Shown: piece by piece, positions 1 to 8,495 of the stretch
Position numbering within the stretch: the stretch's first letter is position 1
Layout of the letters: each line of letters opens with the position of its first letter
Origin: CAZVLE01 sp964627855
GTDB lineage: Bacteria > Bacillota > Dethiobacteria > DTU022
Length of the DNA: 64,000 nt
NCBI GenBank assembly: GCA_964627855.1
Contig: CAZVLE010000098.1
Location: 17,793 to 81,792 of the forward strand
Reading direction: 5' to 3'
Notes under the pieces: generated by a model
The model's database searches: none
The model's input: only the letters and a program-made list of their open reading frames with translations
What the model was told of the DNA's origin: nothing
Translations under genes and position numbers: made by a program

Positions 1-186
1 GCCTCCATTACGATCAACAATTGTATCAACTAAGATATATGAGCGCCCCTGTTTTTTATAGATTTCAGTTGTGCATAAAACACCCAGAGCTTCAAAATTA
101 CTAAAAATATAACCAACTGCAGGAGTAAGCAGGCGGTTATTTTGCTTCCCTTTACTTTCAAATGTCATGATGATTTGCTGTGACAT
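1..186 (-). CDS. Hypothetical protein, C-terminus cut by window edge
   Basis: An open frame begins with ATG at 186 and runs off the left edge without a stop; 62 codons are visible. It starts MSQQIIMTFESKGKQNN and shows no recognisable motif or membrane segment. It lies 11 bases downstream of the stop of the ABC permease gene on the same strand, so it is probably the last visible member of that export operon. No strong ribosome site precedes the ATG. The function is unknown; the case for a real gene rests only on the open frame and the operon-like spacing. Confidence 0.45.
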   Translation of the reverse strand, partial: MSQQIIMTFESKGKQNNRLLTPAVGYIFSNFEALGVLCTTEIYKKQGRSYILVDTIVDRNGG

Positions 187-197
187 AGAAAAAAATA

Positions 198-1247
198 TCA
201 GGCCAGCATTTGCTTTTTCAGTAAAAGCAGCAACGGTATTAGGGCCAGGGTGATTGCCAGGGCAATCAGCATTTCAAACCAGACCAAGCTTAATGATTCA
301 CCCATGACCGATACTTCCCAGATGGGGCTAATGATCCAGTAGAGAGGAAAGAGCTTGGCAATCCACTGTGGCCAATCCGGAAAGAGGTAGAAGATAACGG
401 GAACAAACAAAAATATACCAAGACTCTTGATCAAGGTAAAAAGCATGGTTGCTGTTTTGGCATAAATACCAATCAAAAGGCCAATCATCGATGTGAGGGC
501 AGCCGCGAGGACAACCACGACAATTACTTCAAAGGGGCGCGGTCCAAAAGCCTGGTTTAATAAAAGTGTCAGAGAGGCCAGAAATATGGCAAAAATAAAC
601 CCAAGGAACCATTTTGCAGCAAGAACCTCGTTTACTCTGGCTGATGTAACCAGCATGGCTGTCAGGGTGCCGTTTTCTTTCTCTTCAACAAGACTGGCAC
701 TGGGCACCCAGATGCCGGCCATGACCAGGGCATAAAAAACTATTATTGGAACCAGGCGGATCGATATGGGCAAACCGGGTTCGCCAAAATATACTGTTTC
801 TATTTCAACAGGAGCTTCAGTTCCTTCCAGTCCCCGAATCATTTCAATTGCGGTAACAGCAATAATGATCCGGTTGGAGGCAAGACTCTCCCCGCTAATG
901 TAAAACTCGAGCACCGGTTTTTCTCCCGCTTTAACAGCATCATCAAAACCGGCTGAGAGGACCAACCCGGCATCAAAGTCATGTTTTTCCACTTTTTCGA
1001 TTAAATTACCCGGATCGGAGAGGACAGCCACCTCGAAACCCTCCAGCTTCTGCACTGCTGTTGTGATGGTCGAATTGCCAAGATCAACAACCGCCAGGCG
1101 TGGTTTTGGCTCGAAGAGTGAACCGAAAGCAAATTGGAAAAGCAATGTAAGGGCAAAAGGCATCACCAGGGCCCAGATGAAAAAAGGCTTACGCGGGCCG
1201 ACGAAAAAATCTTTCAGTACTATCCTGAGGATTCTTTTGATACTCAC
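198..1247 (-). CDS. ABC-2 type transporter permease subunit
   Basis: Membrane subunit of an ABC-2 family exporter (349 aa). One N-terminal membrane helix (residues about 20-45) is followed by an extracytoplasmic domain (about 50-165) and five to six C-terminal helices, the standard ABC-2/NatB-like topology. The motif around VEEKENGTL, between helices two and three, is the usual cytoplasmic loop of this family. The start is GTG and overlaps the stop of the upstream permease gene as GTGA, so the two are translationally coupled. With the neighbouring permease and the MORN-tagged ATPase it would form a heteromeric exporter. The substrate cannot be read from sequence; sodium, drug or peptide export are all known for the family. 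Confidence 0.88.
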   Translation of the reverse strand: MSIKRILRIVLKDFFVGPRKPFFIWALVMPFALTLLFQFAFGSLFEPKPRLAVVDLGNSTITTAVQKLEGFEVAVLSDPGNLIEKVEKHDFDAGLVLSAGFDDAVKAGEKPVLEFYISGESLASNRIIIAVTAIEMIRGLEGTEAPVEIETVYFGEPGLPISIRLVPIIVFYALVMAGIWVPSASLVEEKENGTLTAMLVTSARVNEVLAAKWFLGFIFAIFLASLTLLLNQAFGPRPFEVIVVVVLAAALTSMIGLLIGIYAKTATMLFTLIKSLGIFLFVPVIFYLFPDWPQWIAKLFPLYWIISPIWEVSVMGESLSLVWFEMLIALAITLALIPLLLLLKKQMLA

Positions 1248-2488
1248 AGCGTAGCCACCTTTCTCTTCAAAACGAACAGACCGGCGCCGTATAGAATTAA
1301 GACCCAGAGAAGAGCATAGAAAAGATAGTTTATTGTGTCAGCCCAGAGGAGTTCATGAATTGTAACATCGTAAAGTAATCTTACAATGGGGTAACTGGGC
1401 AAAAAGCTGACCCAGGTAGCCACAGTTCCGGGGAAAAGGACGGCAAAGGAAGGGATCATCAGCGGTATGATAAAAAGCATGCTATACATTAACTGGCCAA
1501 TGAAATCCTTGCCGGCAGATCCGACAAACATTGCCACTGCCGTAAAAAGTAGTGAGCCAAGGAGGACGATAACCAGCAATAACAGCCAGTTGGCAGCATT
1601 AAAAGCTCCGACAAAGAGCAGGATAATTACAGCCTGCACCATGGCCAGGGCTGTTCCGAACAGTGTCTTGGCCATCAAAAAATGCCATACCCGCATTGGG
1701 GTAACCAGCAGCGCTGTAACTGTGCGCTGCAGCACTTCATTTGAGATAAGTGAAGCCAGGGCAAATGTTTCCATCATCATGATAAAAAAAGCAATTAAAG
1801 GCCGCATCCTGGCCCGCATCGATATTTGATCACCCATCCTATCGGTTCCGAGAATAACAGTATCCTCAGCAGGCGCTTCAACGGGTAGATCATAACCGGC
1901 AAGTTCATATGCCATTTCGCGAATGAAACCCTGCATCGCTCCCCTCAGTTCTTCAGGAATGGCAGCATCGGCAAAAACTGTGACCGTTGGTTTTTGTCCC
2001 ATTACCGTGTCGCCGAGAAAGGATGGTGGAAACAAAATTCCAATATCGAGGTTAATTTTCTTGGCATCAGCCGGTTTTTTCTCTTCGCTTTCGGGATCAT
2101 GAACTATAAACCTGCCCTGGTCGGTTCTGTAAACTTCCAGTTCCCCGCTGACGACTCTCCTGAGCATTGCCTCATTCTCAAGTTCGACCAGAACAAGTCC
2201 TTCTTCTTTAAAAGCAGCTTCGACCTCTGCAAGCTCCCCAATGACATCCTCAGGTGCTCCCTGAGCGAGAAGTGAAGCCTTTCCTTCGCTGAAAATATCT
2301 TCAAGAGAAGGTGAAATGGCAAAGGTAAGCTCTTCATCAACAGTATCGGGAACCAGCCAAAAAATGACCACAAAAAACACCAGGCTCAATACGGTCAGAA
2401 AGAGGTAAATCATGTTGCGGCTGTAAACCTTGACATCTTTTTTCAGAATGGCCAGCAGCACTTCACCGTTTGACACGGTCTTTTTCAT
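1244..2488 (-). CDS. ABC-2 type transporter permease subunit
   Basis: Second permease of the exporter (414 aa), related in layout to NatB/YhaP. It has one N-terminal helix (about 25-47), a large extracytoplasmic domain (about 50-225), then roughly six helices. The loop containing SNEVLQRTVTALLVTPMR is the typical ABC-2 coupling region. Its ATG overlaps the stop of the ATPase gene (ATGA), and its own stop overlaps the next permease start. The paired permeases of unequal length suggest a heterodimeric channel. Substrate unknown. Confidence 0.88.
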   Translation of the reverse strand: MKKTVSNGEVLLAILKKDVKVYSRNMIYLFLTVLSLVFFVVIFWLVPDTVDEELTFAISPSLEDIFSEGKASLLAQGAPEDVIGELAEVEAAFKEEGLVLVELENEAMLRRVVSGELEVYRTDQGRFIVHDPESEEKKPADAKKINLDIGILFPPSFLGDTVMGQKPTVTVFADAAIPEELRGAMQGFIREMAYELAGYDLPVEAPAEDTVILGTDRMGDQISMRARMRPLIAFFIMMMETFALASLISNEVLQRTVTALLVTPMRVWHFLMAKTLFGTALAMVQAVIILLFVGAFNAANWLLLLVIVLLGSLLFTAVAMFVGSAGKDFIGQLMYSMLFIIPLMIPSFAVLFPGTVATWVSFLPSYPIVRLLYDVTIHELLWADTINYLFYALLWVLILYGAGLFVLKRKVATL

Positions 2489-3723
2489 CCTGCCAGCCCC
2501 CTGCCGGTCAAACGGATAAAAATTGCCTCCAGGGTTGCTTCTTCGGTATGAATTGTCAGCAGGTCGGGTGAAGCAGCAAGCTTGCTCAATAATGTAGATG
2601 ATTTTTCTCCGTCCAGGGGTAAATTCTCTTCCCGGATATCATTTCCATCACGCAACCTGACTCGCACCGATCGCTTGCCATACTTTAGTTTCAGGTTTTC
2701 TGCTGTATCAAGGGCAACTATTTCACCCTCGTTAATGAAGGCAACCCGATCTGAAAGTTCATCTGCTTCAAACATGTTGTGAGTGGTAAGCAGCACTGCT
2801 ACTCCCCGCTCCGCTTCTTCCTTGATCGTTTTCCTGATTTCTGCAGCAGTGACAGGATCTAAACCGTCTGTCGGCTCATCGAGGAATAAAACCTTAGGTT
2901 TGTTGATAAAGGCACGGGCTATCATCAAGCGTTGCCGCATTCCCTTGGAATATTCGGATACACGATCCCTGGCCCGGTCGGCAAGACCGACTCTCTTTAA
3001 TGCTTCCATGGATTTGGGATTAGCAATGCCAAATAAAGAAGCGAAGAAGTCGAGGTTCTCAAGAGCGCTCATTTCGAGGTAAAGGTTCTTTTCTTCAAAG
3101 GTAACCCCTATTTGTGACTGTATGATCGGATCATCGCGGCCAACGTCCCGACCCAGGATTTGCGCTTGCCCTCCCTTGAGGGCAAGCTGACCGGTTAAAA
3201 CTTTGATCGTGGTTGATTTACCGGCTCCGTTAGGCCCGAGAAAGCCAAGTATTTCGCCGGGATAGACTTCAAAGCTAATCTCTTTAACAGCCTGAAGATT
3301 GCCATACCAATGACTGAGGTTCCTCACACTGATCGCCGGTTCTGAAATTTGCCTGCCTGCTAAAGGGGCCATTTTTGCCAAGGGTGGTTCAGGCGATTTA
3401 TCCCTCTGCATTTCTTCAAGCGTTTTGACAAGTTTACCCTTATCCCACAAGCCCTTTTCAGTCTTACCGTCCGGGCGGACATAAATACCATAACCGTGAC
3501 GCCTGCCCCGGTCGAACTCTCCACTGTAAGAGGCGCCTCCGGCAGTAACTAGCTTTCCCTTCCCGTGAGGTTTTCCTGCCGACCATTCTCCCTCATAGAT
3601 GGTGCCATCGGACAGCCTTAACCTGCCACGTCCATGGGGAGAGCCATTCGCCAACTCTCCGCTAAACTGCCCACCCATCCAGTTAATCGTACTAACCTGC
3701 AAATTTTTATCTTTACCGGCCAT
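2485..3723 (-). CDS. ABC transporter ATP-binding protein with N-terminal MORN repeats
   Basis: ATPase of the exporter with an unusual architecture (412 aa). Residues about 10-100 hold three to four MORN repeats (for example GSPHGRGRLRLSDGTIYEGEW and GRRHGYGIYVRPDGKT); residues about 130-400 are a complete ABC domain with Walker A GPNGAGKST (about 161), signature SKGMRQR (about 258) and Walker B LFLDEPTDGLDP. I chose ATG at 3723 because the site TGAGGTGA lies about 9 bases before it; a GTG at 3735 overlaps that site and is the alternative. There is no signal sequence, so the MORN repeats should be cytosolic. MORN repeats are known to bind lipids or act as scaffolds; what they bind here is unknown. 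Its stop overlaps the next permease start. Confidence 0.9.
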   Translation of the reverse strand: MAGKDKNLQVSTINWMGGQFSGELANGSPHGRGRLRLSDGTIYEGEWSAGKPHGKGKLVTAGGASYSGEFDRGRRHGYGIYVRPDGKTEKGLWDKGKLVKTLEEMQRDKSPEPPLAKMAPLAGRQISEPAISVRNLSHWYGNLQAVKEISFEVYPGEILGFLGPNGAGKSTTIKVLTGQLALKGGQAQILGRDVGRDDPIIQSQIGVTFEEKNLYLEMSALENLDFFASLFGIANPKSMEALKRVGLADRARDRVSEYSKGMRQRLMIARAFINKPKVLFLDEPTDGLDPVTAAEIRKTIKEEAERGVAVLLTTHNMFEADELSDRVAFINEGEIVALDTAENLKLKYGKRSVRVRLRDGNDIREENLPLDGEKSSTLLSKLAASPDLLTIHTEEATLEAIFIRLTGRGLAG

Positions 3724-3781
3724 TTTATCAATCACCTCAGCGTGGGTTTTCTATCCCGGGCCTTAGTAATGGCATATCGCT

Positions 3782-4318
3782 TTAATAAAGAAGTGGGTAG
3801 TTTAACTTCCAGGCCCCATGCTCAAGAACAAAAGTAAAAGGAACAGTTTCTGTATAGACATCATAGCTGGCCTCCAGTTCAAAAGTCTTTCGACCATTTT
3901 CATCCTCGATAGATAGAACTTCTGCATCACTCCAATTTATCAGCGAGCCACCGGCGGCATCCGGATGTGCCAGGCGCCCTTCGTGCTCAATAATAGCAGT
4001 GTTTTCAATAAATAAATCGATCGCCTCATTAGTGTATATATCACTTAGATAAGCGCGCAGCTTCTCCCAACTCTCTAGACTTTCACCCATATAAAAATAG
4101 GGGTAGCCTTCATACTCAAAGGTTTCATAAACCATGTCACTTCCACCGCTGATCACATAAAAGTAGGCATCCTGAGCAGCAGCGACTTTTTCCACTGCTG
4201 CTGCGGCGGTCAGTTCAGGGATATCAGTATCCTCGGTCGGCACCTCATCACTTGCAGCGCAACCGGACAAGAGCAGACAGAAGAAAATCAGGCAGAAAAT
4301 AAGTTTTTTAATCATCAT
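3782..4318 (-). CDS. Lipoprotein resembling the IseA (DL-endopeptidase inhibitor) family
   Basis: A 178-residue exported protein with a lipobox (LLLSGC, Cys at about 20), so probably anchored to the outer face of the membrane. The mature part has a Tyr-rich start (AYFYVISGG), a helical middle ending near LFIENTAIIEHEGRLAHPDA, then GGSLINW and a C-terminal strand pair finishing with WKLNYPLLY. This pattern resembles IseA/YoeB of Bacillus, which inhibits cell-wall DL-endopeptidases. That identification is from memory of the family pattern, not from a search. It follows the exporter operon's ATPase gene on the same strand but in the upstream direction, with its own spacing of about 58 bases, so co-transcription is possible. 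Confidence 0.6.
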   Translation of the reverse strand: MMIKKLIFCLIFFCLLLSGCAASDEVPTEDTDIPELTAAAAVEKVAAAQDAYFYVISGGSDMVYETFEYEGYPYFYMGESLESWEKLRAYLSDIYTNEAIDLFIENTAIIEHEGRLAHPDAAGGSLINWSDAEVLSIEDENGRKTFELEASYDVYTETVPFTFVLEHGAWKLNYPLLY

Positions 4319-4390
4319 TGTAGTTTCTTTCTTTTCTATATTATTTGGCCAAAATTTATTTTATCACAACGGAAAAAACAAATTGCCATT

Positions 4391-5743
4391 TTAGAAGAAT
4401 TCTAGAAACCTGCCGCTGTTCTGGCCGGTCAATTGCCCGTCCTTAACGACTTCAACTCCTCCGACTATAACACTTTCAATACCCAAAGGAGGCCTGGCAG
4501 GCTTTTCAATGGTAGAACGATCAATGATCAGATCGGGGTCCAGGATCGTTATATCTGCCATGTGGCCTTCTTTCAGGCTGCCTCTACCGGTAAGGGCCAG
4601 TCGTTTTGCAGACGTGGCAGTGATCTTGTCGATAGCTTCAGGCCAGTCCAGCAAACCTTCTTCACGAACATAGTGGCCAAGGAAGCGGGGGAAAGTACCG
4701 GTGCCGCGGGGATGGCCCTGACCCTCAAAGATCATCCCATCACTGGCAATCATGACCAGGGGATGCCGGGCAGCCAGTTTTATTTCTTCCTCGTTCATCA
4801 CCGAGGCCATGATCATAACCTGCGGTTCATTTTCCCTGACAGTGGCCAGAATGTCAGGGGTTGCGTACTGTCCCTTAAAGCTACCGTCAACTATGTAGAG
4901 ATCACTATAGGCAGCATTCCACCTTTCAAGACAGCCAGGTTCAAAACAGGTTGTGCCGGCAGCGGTCATAAAAGAATTGTAAGGGTAGATATCGGCCATG
5001 ATATCAACTCCGGAATCACTAGCATCTTCAAGCATTTTTAAGGCCTGAGCCATCTGACCGAAGGCAGCGCCGCTGCCAATGTGGGAAACCTGGTACTTGA
5101 CTCCGGTCTCCCTGGCTACAATAAGCATCTCATCTATCGCCTCAGTAAAACGTTCTGCATCAAAGCGATAGTGAGTACAAACAATACGGTCTTTGTATTC
5201 TGCAACTTTGCTGCACAACATCAGCTGCTCTTCGAGAGAGGTTCCCGGTACATATTCAAGGCTAAAAGAAAGGCCTGGTGCACCGGCTGCGAGAGCTTCT
5301 TCAAGCAGTCCAGCCATGGCATCAATTTCTTGACCTGTGGAGGGGCTGAAAAGATCTGAGCTTCCGGCCAGCATACGCAGCGAAAGGTGCCCGATCAGAG
5401 CACTGTAATTTACCGGTGCCGGATCTTGCAGGTAAGCCGCTTTGCTTCTTGAGAAGTCAGCATGACCGAGACCGCAGTGCCCGTCAAGAACCGACGTTAC
5501 ACCCATTAAAGCCATGGCTTCAAGGGTTTCCAGGAAACCGGTCTGGTCAAAAGGATATGTGTGCATATGGATGTCAATGAAACCAGGGCAGACATATTTT
5601 CCGTTTGCATTGATGGTTTTTTTAGCGTTGATCAGGCCGGGAAGGGTGGCGCAAATGCGATCCCCTCTTATACCAATATTAAGTGGAGATATGCCATCGA
5701 CAGGATCAATTACCGTTCCGCCAATAATGGCCAGATCATACAC
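4391..5743 (-). CDS. D-aminoacylase / N-acyl-D-amino-acid deacylase family amidohydrolase
   Basis: Metal-dependent amidohydrolase that in this family removes acyl groups from D-amino acids or opens related cyclic amides (about 450 aa). Visible motifs: the HxH metal site in PGFIDIHMHT, a second His in QVSHIGSG, the Asp of MIASDGMIF, and the C-terminal composite-domain strand DITILDPDLI. The family usually begins MYDL-IxxGxVIDG, which favours GTG at 5743; a GTG at 5758 (455 aa) overlaps its own ribosome site and is less likely. It lies 9-24 bases behind the dockerin gene, so the two form an operon. The exact substrate is not determinable; a dihydroorotase-like or dipeptidase role is possible but less likely. 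Confidence 0.82.
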   Translation of the reverse strand: MYDLAIIGGTVIDPVDGISPLNIGIRGDRICATLPGLINAKKTINANGKYVCPGFIDIHMHTYPFDQTGFLETLEAMALMGVTSVLDGHCGLGHADFSRSKAAYLQDPAPVNYSALIGHLSLRMLAGSSDLFSPSTGQEIDAMAGLLEEALAAGAPGLSFSLEYVPGTSLEEQLMLCSKVAEYKDRIVCTHYRFDAERFTEAIDEMLIVARETGVKYQVSHIGSGAAFGQMAQALKMLEDASDSGVDIMADIYPYNSFMTAAGTTCFEPGCLERWNAAYSDLYIVDGSFKGQYATPDILATVRENEPQVMIMASVMNEEEIKLAARHPLVMIASDGMIFEGQGHPRGTGTFPRFLGHYVREEGLLDWPEAIDKITATSAKRLALTGRGSLKEGHMADITILDPDLIIDRSTIEKPARPPLGIESVIVGGVEVVKDGQLTGQNSGRFLEFF

Positions 5744-5767
5744 TGAACCTTTTTCCACCTCCGGCAG

Positions 5768-6394
5768 TTAAAATCTGTCAATTAAAAGCAGAGCCCTCTG
5801 CATGATCAGGGTAACATCCCGTACGTCGATCCAACCATCCCCATTTACATCAGCCGCCCTCTTCTGCTCAGGGGTGAAGTGGACAAGGTTCAGCAGGTAT
5901 TGCATCACCAGGCTTACGTCCTGCACTGTGATCCGGTTGTCACCGTTAACATCACCGGGCATCAGCCTGAATGGCACTTCACCTTCGTAGACAAAGTTAG
6001 CCACGAGCAGGCGCTTGGTTGTTGTAGAGAAAGCGTACGCGGGGTTTTCAGAAACGACAGTCCCTCTTTCTGTCCAGTATAAAAACCTGTATTCCCTGTG
6101 AGCGGTGGCAGTTACGGTCACATGAGCCAGATCATTATACAAGATGCGGGCTGTAACGACTCCTCCATAGCTGGGATTGGCAGAAATTGAGACGAAAGGG
6201 TTCTGATCATGGCTTTCAACTGTGATCACCGAATAATTGCCATCTGACCATTCCGGAGCTGGGCTCTGGGCATTGATAATAGCCGGCCGGCATAAAATGA
6301 GGACAAGGGTAGAAAAAAGCAGAATTATCAAGGATAGCAAATACCGGTATGGCCGCCATTTTCCAGTTAATGATCCAAGTAAAACATTAAACAC
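5768..6394 (-). CDS. Secreted or membrane-anchored protein with repeat domain and dockerin type I module
   Basis: About 208 residues. An N-terminal hydrophobic stretch (about 20-42) is a signal peptide or anchor, followed by an InlB/bacterial-repeat-like beta domain (about 75-130, with FLYWTERGTVVSENPAY) and a C-terminal dockerin with two calcium loops, GDVNGDNRITVQDV and ADVNGDGWIDVRDV. Dockerins bind cohesins in cellulosomes or other surface assemblies. No cohesin or polysaccharidase is in the window, so this looks like an orphan dockerin. GTG at 6394 is preceded by GGGGAGG at a 9-base spacing and is preferred over GTG at 6412. First gene of an operon with the amidohydrolase. Confidence 0.82.
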   Translation of the reverse strand: MFNVLLGSLTGKWRPYRYLLSLIILLFSTLVLILCRPAIINAQSPAPEWSDGNYSVITVESHDQNPFVSISANPSYGGVVTARILYNDLAHVTVTATAHREYRFLYWTERGTVVSENPAYAFSTTTKRLLVANFVYEGEVPFRLMPGDVNGDNRITVQDVSLVMQYLLNLVHFTPEQKRAADVNGDGWIDVRDVTLIMQRALLLIDRF

Positions 6395-6426
6395 GGAAAT
6401 CAGCCTCCCCACCCTGTGCTATTATT

Positions 6427-6455
6427 ACATTATCATCCAATAGAGTAAATGGCAA
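6427..6455 (-). promoter_or_regulatory. Candidate sigma-A promoter for the dockerin/amidohydrolase operon
   Basis: On the minus strand, TTGCCA (6455-6450) and TAATGT (6432-6427) are separated by 17 bases, a good match to a vegetative promoter. Transcription would start about 25 bases before the GTG at 6394. Confidence 0.5.
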
Positions 6456-6489
6456 GGAATTAATTATTATTACTAAGGTTGCCCTTTTA

Positions 6490-7032
6490 TTATTCAGACC
6501 AGTATTCAGGACGGTCAAGTGTTTTAGCGCAAACAACTTTTCCTTTAACGGAGCCAATTAGACCCGGGCTAAGTTCCTGAACCATCCAGGCTTCAGCTAC
6601 TGAGGGAGCGATTGGGTAGGGTGCTTCAAAACCCAGCTTTCCAGCTGGTCTGAAACCATAACGTGGGTAATACTCAGGATGGCCGAGAACAAAAACCAGT
6701 TCAACACCATGACCTGATAATATCTTCAGACCTGCTTTTATAAGCTCGCCACCAATTCCCTGCCGCTGAGAGGGGGGAACAACAGCCAGGGGAGCAAGTA
6801 TAGCAGCAGAAACATTATTGGTCGGAGTTACCTGCGCCCTGGTAAAAAGAACATGCCCTAAAACTGCCTCCTCATCAACGGCAATAAGAGATAAAAGCGG
6901 TTTGGCAGAAGGATCAGCCAGCAGGTTTGTCACAAGATCAATAATTTCAGGCCCTTCATCATCACCAAAGGCCAGTCTCTGCACAGATAACAAAGCATTT
7001 ATGTCTGAGTTACTTGATTTACGGATTATCAA
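6490..7032 (-). CDS. GNAT family N-acetyltransferase (YhbS-like)
   Basis: Predicted acetyl-CoA-dependent N-acetyltransferase (180 aa). The GNAT fold is recognisable: an N-terminal strand-helix (IIRKSSNSDINALLSVQRLAFG), the central acetyl-CoA site PPSQRQGIGGELIKAG (R/Q-x-x-G-x-G/A pattern at about 105-118) and the VLGHPEYYPRYGFRPA block typical of YhbS-like enzymes. Start codon is TTG. It is a single gene between the dockerin operon and a long divergent gap. The acetyl acceptor is unknown. Confidence 0.82.
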   Translation of the reverse strand: MIIRKSSNSDINALLSVQRLAFGDDEGPEIIDLVTNLLADPSAKPLLSLIAVDEEAVLGHVLFTRAQVTPTNNVSAAILAPLAVVPPSQRQGIGGELIKAGLKILSGHGVELVFVLGHPEYYPRYGFRPAGKLGFEAPYPIAPSVAEAWMVQELSPGLIGSVKGKVVCAKTLDRPEYWSE

Positions 7033-7264
7033 AGCTGCACCATCTCTCTATAATTACATTAACGCTTGCGCCTCAGGGCAATTTTATTTTAGCACAGTTT
7101 GTGTAGTTTGCAACATTATCGTTGTTGAACACAGCTAGGGGCTCACCGCTCTAGATTCTGGAAAAAGAGCCTTCATTCTAGCAGGTTTGCCTGCCAGAGG
7201 CAGAGAAATAGATATTATTATGACAGGTCGGCTATATCGATGCAGCACCCGGCATGTGAGTCAA

Positions 7265-7283
7265 TGCAACACCCTTTGTTGCA
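7265..7283. repeat. Short perfect inverted repeat
   Basis: TGCAACA, a five-base loop, then TGTTGCA. It sits 28-46 bases before the TTG of the HepT-like gene in the 278-base gap after the GNAT gene. It may be an operator or RNA hairpin; nothing else in the gap is recognisable. Confidence 0.4.
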
Positions 7284-7310
7284 GCAAATAAGGCAATATA
7301 AATAAACTGG

Positions 7311-7829
7311 TTGGTGATAGGACAGATGAAAGGAACAAGTCATTCTCAGCCTAAGCCCCCCGTCTTTTCGAAACAGATGTTCGAAAAATGCTGCCTACTA
7401 GTTGAGAGCAACCTGGAAGAGATGGAACTAATCACAAAAATGCTTTCCTGCAGCGATTTTCTTTTGGAGCAGGATAAAAAGCAATTGCTTTTCTATGGCA
7501 GTTATCTTTATGACTATTACCTGCTGGCAGAGGACTGCCTGCTCACTATTGCCAGGATAACAGATAAATGGGTCCCGGCAAGCCTGGACTGGCGCTACCG
7601 TCTGATCGATTTGATGCAGGCGCCCCGTGAAGAACAGCGACCTCCGGTAATTTCTGAGGAATCTGCTGCCCTGCTAAAAGACTTCCTGATCCTCTTTCTG
7701 AATTACCACCATCACTCTAAGAACTTTTCTGCGGCCAGGATCGGTAAAATGGTCAAAGTAATCGACACCCTGAACTTCCTGCTGGTAAGAGAACTGAACA
7801 AGATCATCAGCATCCTGAGATTAAGATAA
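7311..7829 (+). CDS. HepT-like domain protein, catalytic motif degenerate
   Basis: An all-helical protein of 172 aa. Residues about 60-165 follow the pattern of HepT-like RNase/toxin proteins: YLYDYYLLAEDCLLTIAR, then DWRYRLIDLM, RPPVISEESAALLKDFLILF, then the helix that normally carries the R-x4-6-H-x-Y active motif. Here that segment reads LFLNYHHHSKNF, lacking the arginine and the tyrosine, so nuclease activity is doubtful. No MntA nucleotidyltransferase partner is adjacent. Start is uncertain: TTG 7311, GTG 7314 or ATG 7326, none with a strong ribosome site. Family assignment is by pattern memory only. Confidence 0.6.
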   Translation: MVIGQMKGTSHSQPKPPVFSKQMFEKCCLLVESNLEEMELITKMLSCSDFLLEQDKKQLLFYGSYLYDYYLLAEDCLLTIARITDKWVPASLDWRYRLIDLMQAPREEQRPPVISEESAALLKDFLILFLNYHHHSKNFSAARIGKMVKVIDTLNFLLVRELNKIISILRLR

Positions 7830-7972
7830 ACAGATCCTTTCATTTAAGCTGGCTACAACTGTCATGGTGGATTATAAGCTCTTTTTTTAATGGCATCTTC
7901 CGCTAATTTGCGGTATCATAAAGTGAAAAATACCCGTGCTGTCTTTTATGAAAACGAGATAATTCTACGGGA

Positions 7973-8001
7973 TTGACTTAACTAATTTAGGTATTTTAAA
8001 T
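7973..8001 (+). promoter_or_regulatory. Candidate promoter with overlapping inverted repeat
   Basis: TTGACT (7973-7978) and TTAAAT (7996-8001) are 17 bases apart, upstream of the thioesterase gene. An inverted repeat, TAGGTATT (7988-7995) and AATACCTA (8023-8030), brackets the -10 region and likely start point and could be an operator. Confidence 0.55.
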
Positions 8002-8060
8002 GCTAACATTACGGGTAACCATAATACCTATTTAATGATATCATGAAAGGGGTAATTGCC

Positions 8061-8495
8061 TTGAAGAATAATGAAAAAGCCGGCGAAAGCGTGATTGAAG
8101 CGTTGCAAAGCCTGCCGTCTGTGCCTAACTGTGCAACCTTCATGAAAGCTGAATTTATAGAATATGTACCTGGAGAGAAACTGACGTTCTCATTTCCAGT
8201 TCAGGATATTTACCTTAACCCCGCTCAATCGATGCAAGGAGGATTCATCACTGCTGCCTTTGACAATGTTTTCGGACCCTTGAGCTTGCTGGAAATGAAA
8301 TCTTCATATACCACTACCATTACCCTGACAACCAGCTATCACCGACCAATTTTTGCCGGCGATAAACTCACCGTAACAGCATACATAAAAAACATAGGCC
8401 GCAGGAAAATTCATATGCAGGCCGATGCTTTTAACCACGACGAAAAACTAATTGCTACCGCCACATGCGACTATTTGCTTGCAGATCCGGCTTGA
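8061..8495 (+). CDS. PaaI-type hotdog-fold thioesterase
   Basis: Predicted acyl-CoA thioesterase of the PaaI/YigI hotdog group (144 aa). The core QGGFITAAFDNVFGPL corresponds to the family helix with its catalytic Asp (D in AFDNV), followed by strands TITLTTSYHRPIFAGDKLTVTA and KIHMQADAF. TTG at 8061 is preferred: AAAGGGG ends 8 bases upstream, whereas ATG at 8043 has no site. Its last 48 bases overlap the 3' end of the convergent serine-hydrolase gene. Substrate unknown; aromatic or medium-chain acyl-CoAs are typical. Confidence 0.82.
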   Translation: MKNNEKAGESVIEALQSLPSVPNCATFMKAEFIEYVPGEKLTFSFPVQDIYLNPAQSMQGGFITAAFDNVFGPLSLLEMKSSYTTTITLTTSYHRPIFAGDKLTVTAYIKNIGRRKIHMQADAFNHDEKLIATATCDYLLADPA

